64,000 nucleotides of DNA, from assembly GCA_902789225.1 (NCBI GenBank), contig CADANC010000007.1, forward strand, positions 32,989 to 96,988. Reading direction: 5' to 3'. The translations under genes and the position numbers were made by a program. Under the pieces are notes generated by a model. That model ran no database searches. It was given only the letters and a program-made list of their open reading frames with translations, and was not told where the DNA came from. The stretch is from an uncultured Erysipelotrichaceae bacterium. GTDB taxonomy: Bacteria > Bacillota_I > Bacilli_A > RF39 > UBA660. Shown here piece after piece: positions 61,024-64,000 of this stretch; position 1 is the first letter of the stretch, and every line of letters starts with the position of its first letter.

Positions 61024-64000
61024 TTAATTATACTTTCTTCTTAATAAGAATCCTAATATAGTTAACATAAATAACATTATTAGAGTCATATCAGATTCAG
61101 TATCTGTATTATCAATATTTATTCCAGTATTTGGAGGTGTAATTTCAATTACAGGTCCATTATAAGTATTTGTAATTTCATATCCATTAATTGATGTATC
61201 GTAGTATTTTACTGTATCTTCTGTAACAGTATAAACTATTTCTTTTCCGGCGTTATATTTTAATTTGCCTTTGAAAGTGAATGTCCAACCATTACTTTCT
61301 GATAATGTTGCTTCATCTACTTTTTCTCCATCAGCTAATAAGTTAACATGGATACTTCCTGGTCTGTTATTGTTCTTGTTGTTATTATCTTTCCAAACTT
61401 TTCTTACAATAATATCTTCTACTGTTTCTAATTCATGTGTATTTGTAATATTAATACTATTGTTTTCTTTGTACTCTATTAATGGTACTTCTGCATAGTA
61501 TTTTACTGGATCTTCACTGATTGTATAATCATATTCATTTCCATTTGAGTCATATTTATCTAGATCTGCAAATGATGTATTCCATTCAGTTCCAGTTATT
61601 ATAGCAGAATCTATCTCAGTTCCATTTCTTAGTAATCTTACTGTGATACTTTCTGGTCTCTTACCATCATTATCATCTAAGTCATTCCAATCTTTATGAA
61701 TATTGAATGTTACTTTAGGCATATGATAGTTAATTACTTCTACGTTCATGCCACTTTCATCAGGATTAATTTCATTTGTATATCCTTCTGGAACAGACTC
61801 TTCTATTGTATAATTAATTTTTTGTCCATTTTCAAATTTATATAAGTCAGTAAATTCATATGACCATGATCCATCTTCTTGTTGAGTTACTTCTTTTGTA
61901 TCAAATTGAGTACCATCTTTTAATAGATTAATAGTTATTGACTCAGGTCTAATTCCATCTTCATTATCAAAATCTTTCCATGTTTTTGTACCACTAATCT
62001 TAATTAGTTCTGAATCATGTTTATTTATAATTTCACATCCACTTACATCATTTGAAATGTAATTATAATTATAAGTTGTGTCATATCCATAGCTATGAAG
62101 TGATTTATCGTATGTTATATCACTTTCTTTTACTTGGTAGCTTATTAACTTACCATCATGGAATACTGGAATATTAGTGAATGTATACTCCCAATTTCCT
62201 TCAGATAGTGTAGTTGTATAGTCTTGCGAATAATCAGTTCCAGTTATAGTTCCTGTTAATGTTACTGTAATTGAACTTCTTATTCCGTCTCTATTATCAT
62301 CATCTGTCCAAGTCTTCTTAACTGGATATGTTTTTACTATAGAATCTAGTACTTTATTTGTAATAATAAATCCACTATTCATATCACCTTCGATAGATTC
62401 TTGAGCATAATTATCTGGAACAGCTTCATCTACTGTATAAGTAATATCTTTTCCATTAGATTTAGTTGGTAGATTTTCAAATGTATATTCCCAACCATTT
62501 TCTTCTGTAAGTGTTGCTGTCTTAACAGGTTCTGCTTTACCACTTTCATATAAGTGAATCATGATATGATCAGGTCTTGTATTTTGTGAATTATTATCAT
62601 CAATCCAATTCTTAGTTACTTTTACTTTTGTTGTTTCCATAGTATTTGTAACTGTATAGTTATTGTCTTTGTTTCCAGTACTTTCTTTAGTATAGTATTC
62701 TAGTTTACCATCTTCATCTTTTTCATCAACAGTATATTCATATTTAACACCTTCATTATCAAATTCTTCTAAATCATTCCATGTATTTGACCAATTAGAT
62801 GTTGAATCTACTGAAGCGTTTTTATATTCTTCACCATTTCTATATAGAACTAATGTTAATGAATCTGGTCTATAATCTGTAATATTATTATCATTCCAAT
62901 TCTTATTACCTGTAATACTTGTTAGTTTACTTAATGTATTTATGAAATTGTTTCCTTCTTGTGAAGTTTTATAGTTTGTTACTGTATCTTCAGTTACTGA
63001 GTATACTATTTCATTTCCATTTTCATATCTATACAAGTTATTGAATGAATAACTCCAATTTCCAGATTCATCTGGTGTTACAGTTTTTGAATCGAATGGT
63101 TGATTATTTTTAATTAAATTGATTTTAATGCTTTCTGGTCTTGTACTATAAGCATTATTATTATCTTTCCATGTTTTTGTACCACTGATATCTATTCTAT
63201 CAGGTTCATGTTTATTAATTATTTCAGTACCATATACTCCATCTACATTATAGTCAGTATTATATGATGCTGTGTATCCAGTATTATGAAGTTGTCTATC
63301 ATATGATATTGTTTCTTCTTCTACTGAATAATTAATTAATTGTCCTTCATGGAATACAGGTAAGTTTTCATATGTATATTGCCATTTGTTACCTGAATTT
63401 AATTTTACTTTATCATAGGTCTTAGAATATGATCCTACAGATCCAGTTAATGTAACTGTTACTTCAGTTTGCATTCCGTCTCTGTTTTGATCATCATCCC
63501 AAGTTTTCTTAATTGGATATGTTTTTACTAAATCATCTACTCTATTTACGATTGAACATTCAAATTTGACATCTTGTGTTTTTGTACATTCATTAGATAT
63601 TTCTGTATAGTTTTGTACTGTATCTTCTTTTACAGAATACTCGATTGCATTTCCTTCAAAGTTCTTATCAAGATCAGTGAATGATGCAATCCATGGAGAT
63701 GTTTCTCCATTATTATCTGCAGTTCCATCTAAAGTTACTGTCTTAACTGGAGTTTCTTTATCTACTCCGAATAATTTAACTGTGATAGATGCAGGTCTTG
63801 TATTTTCTGAGTTTTCATTATCTTCCCATGTCTTTGTTACTTGAACTTCAGTTGTTTCTGGTGTAGTTAGTGTATTTGTAATACTAAATGATTTTCCTCC
63901 GCCTACTGCGTTTCCTTTAGTGTATCCTGGAATATCTTCTAACTCAGTTATTGAATATACAACTTTTGATCCATTTTCATATTCATTTAAACCACCTATA
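61024..64000 (-). CDS. Large cell-wall-anchored Cna_B-repeat protein, N-terminus beyond the window
   Basis: The frame has no stop from 61024 to the window edge, at least 991 codons; the ATG at 63474 is internal and not the start. It holds nine full Cna_B-type beta domains of about 90 residues, each starting like TKTWKDNNN-x(3)-TRPESI, and part of a tenth at the edge. Such domains make collagen-binding-type stalks, often with internal isopeptide bonds. C-terminus: PPNTG, a 15-residue polar spacer, a hydrophobic helix and RRKYN, a non-LPXTG sorting signal. The sortase gene follows after the terminator. Confidence 0.88.
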   Translation of the reverse strand, partial: IGGLNEYENGSKVVYSITELEDIPGYTKGNAVGGGKSFSITNTLTTPETTEVQVTKTWEDNENSENTRPASITVKLFGVDKETPVKTVTLDGTADNNGETSPWIASFTDLDKNFEGNAIEYSVKEDTVQNYTEISNECTKTQDVKFECSIVNRVDDLVKTYPIKKTWDDDQNRDGMQTEVTVTLTGSVGSYSKTYDKVKLNSGNKWQYTYENLPVFHEGQLINYSVEEETISYDRQLHNTGYTASYNTDYNVDGVYGTEIINKHEPDRIDISGTKTWKDNNNAYSTRPESIKINLIKNNQPFDSKTVTPDESGNWSYSFNNLYRYENGNEIVYSVTEDTVTNYKTSQEGNNFINTLSKLTSITGNKNWNDNNITDYRPDSLTLVLYRNGEEYKNASVDSTSNWSNTWNDLEEFDNEGVKYEYTVDEKDEDGKLEYYTKESTGNKDNNYTVTNTMETTKVKVTKNWIDDNNSQNTRPDHIMIHLYESGKAEPVKTATLTEENGWEYTFENLPTKSNGKDITYTVDEAVPDNYAQESIEGDMNSGFIITNKVLDSIVKTYPVKKTWTDDDNRDGIRSSITVTLTGTITGTDYSQDYTTTLSEGNWEYTFTNIPVFHDGKLISYQVKESDITYDKSLHSYGYDTTYNYNYISNDVSGCEIINKHDSELIKISGTKTWKDFDNEDGIRPESITINLLKDGTQFDTKEVTQQEDGSWSYEFTDLYKFENGQKINYTIEESVPEGYTNEINPDESGMNVEVINYHMPKVTFNIHKDWNDLDDNDGKRPESITVRLLRNGTEIDSAIITGTEWNTSFADLDKYDSNGNEYDYTISEDPVKYYAEVPLIEYKENNSINITNTHELETVEDIIVRKVWKDNNNKNNNRPGSIHVNLLADGEKVDEATLSESNGWTFTFKGKLKYNAGKEIVYTVTEDTVKYYDTSINGYEITNTYNGPVIEITPPNTGINIDNTDTESDMTLIMLFMLTILGFLLRRKYN

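Noticed and set aside
63474..63474. ATG at 63474 as start of the Cna_B gene
   Set aside because: No RBS; the frame and the Cna_B repeats continue upstream without a stop to the window edge.
1..64000. Mycoplasma-type code (UGA as Trp)
   Set aside because: Trp codons are TGG and several genes end in TGA (48956, 50563, 56872).

Overview
The window comes from a very AT-rich, low-GC Gram-positive bacterium. It carries many Bacillota-type genes (YitT, YlbL-like protease, YneF, RelQ, a YmfF/YmfH-like M16 pair, a TagGH-type exporter, sortase, Cna_B surface protein, lipoprotein). Stops are TAA, TAG and TGA and tryptophan is TGG, so the code is standard and this is not a wall-less Mollicute with recoded UGA. 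The best guess is an uncultured gut lineage of Bacilli/Erysipelotrichia type; the genus cannot be named from the sequence. Most genes lie on the minus strand, are tightly packed, and end in strong hairpin terminators that often contain the stop codon itself.

Layout. 0-3 kb: YitT membrane protein and an OmpR-type two-component system. 3-8 kb: PDZ/Lon protease of the YlbL type, two pseudopilins, and divergently a PilB/GspE-like assembly ATPase with a long charged tail. 8-12 kb: the lepA-hemW-HD-tmk operon. 12-19 kb: anchored protein, deoD plus two M16 peptidase-like genes, small membrane proteins, transketolase with yneF. 19.3-22 kb: tRNA-Thr, HtrA, RelQ. 22-25.5 kb: lipoprotein, acidic protein, and a first MBOAT/DHHW acyl-transfer pair. 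25.6-27.7 kb: a papain/transglutaminase-like protein, then tRNA-Leu and tRNA-Ile2. 28-33 kb: a two-gene operon of repeat-rich membrane-anchored proteins. 33-37.7 kb: Smr protein, PfkB kinase, protein O-mannosyltransferase, EamA transporter. 37.7-39.1 kb: an IS3-family element lying between the two arms of a terminator.

39.8-58.2 kb is a surface-polysaccharide locus. UDP-glucose dehydrogenase and a UDP-glucuronate 4-epimerase-like enzyme would give UDP-GlcA and UDP-GalA. Several glycosyltransferases, a GT-C-like membrane protein and an O-antigen-ligase-like protein would build chains. A TagGH/Wzm-Wzt ABC exporter would carry them out, and a second MBOAT/DHHW pair could acylate them. The export operon ends with a PL11-type rhamnogalacturonan lyase, an unexpected enzyme in a biosynthetic operon. 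Ugd, the epimerase and the lyase together suggest a galacturonate-containing glycan that the cell makes and can cut itself. This is the strongest candidate for an undescribed system here.

58.4-64 kb: small hypothetical protein, a divergent vWA/HTH pair, a class B-like sortase, and a large Cna_B-repeat surface protein that runs off the right edge of the window. No rRNA, CRISPR array, prophage or origin was seen. No gene-free gap exceeds about 210 bases.
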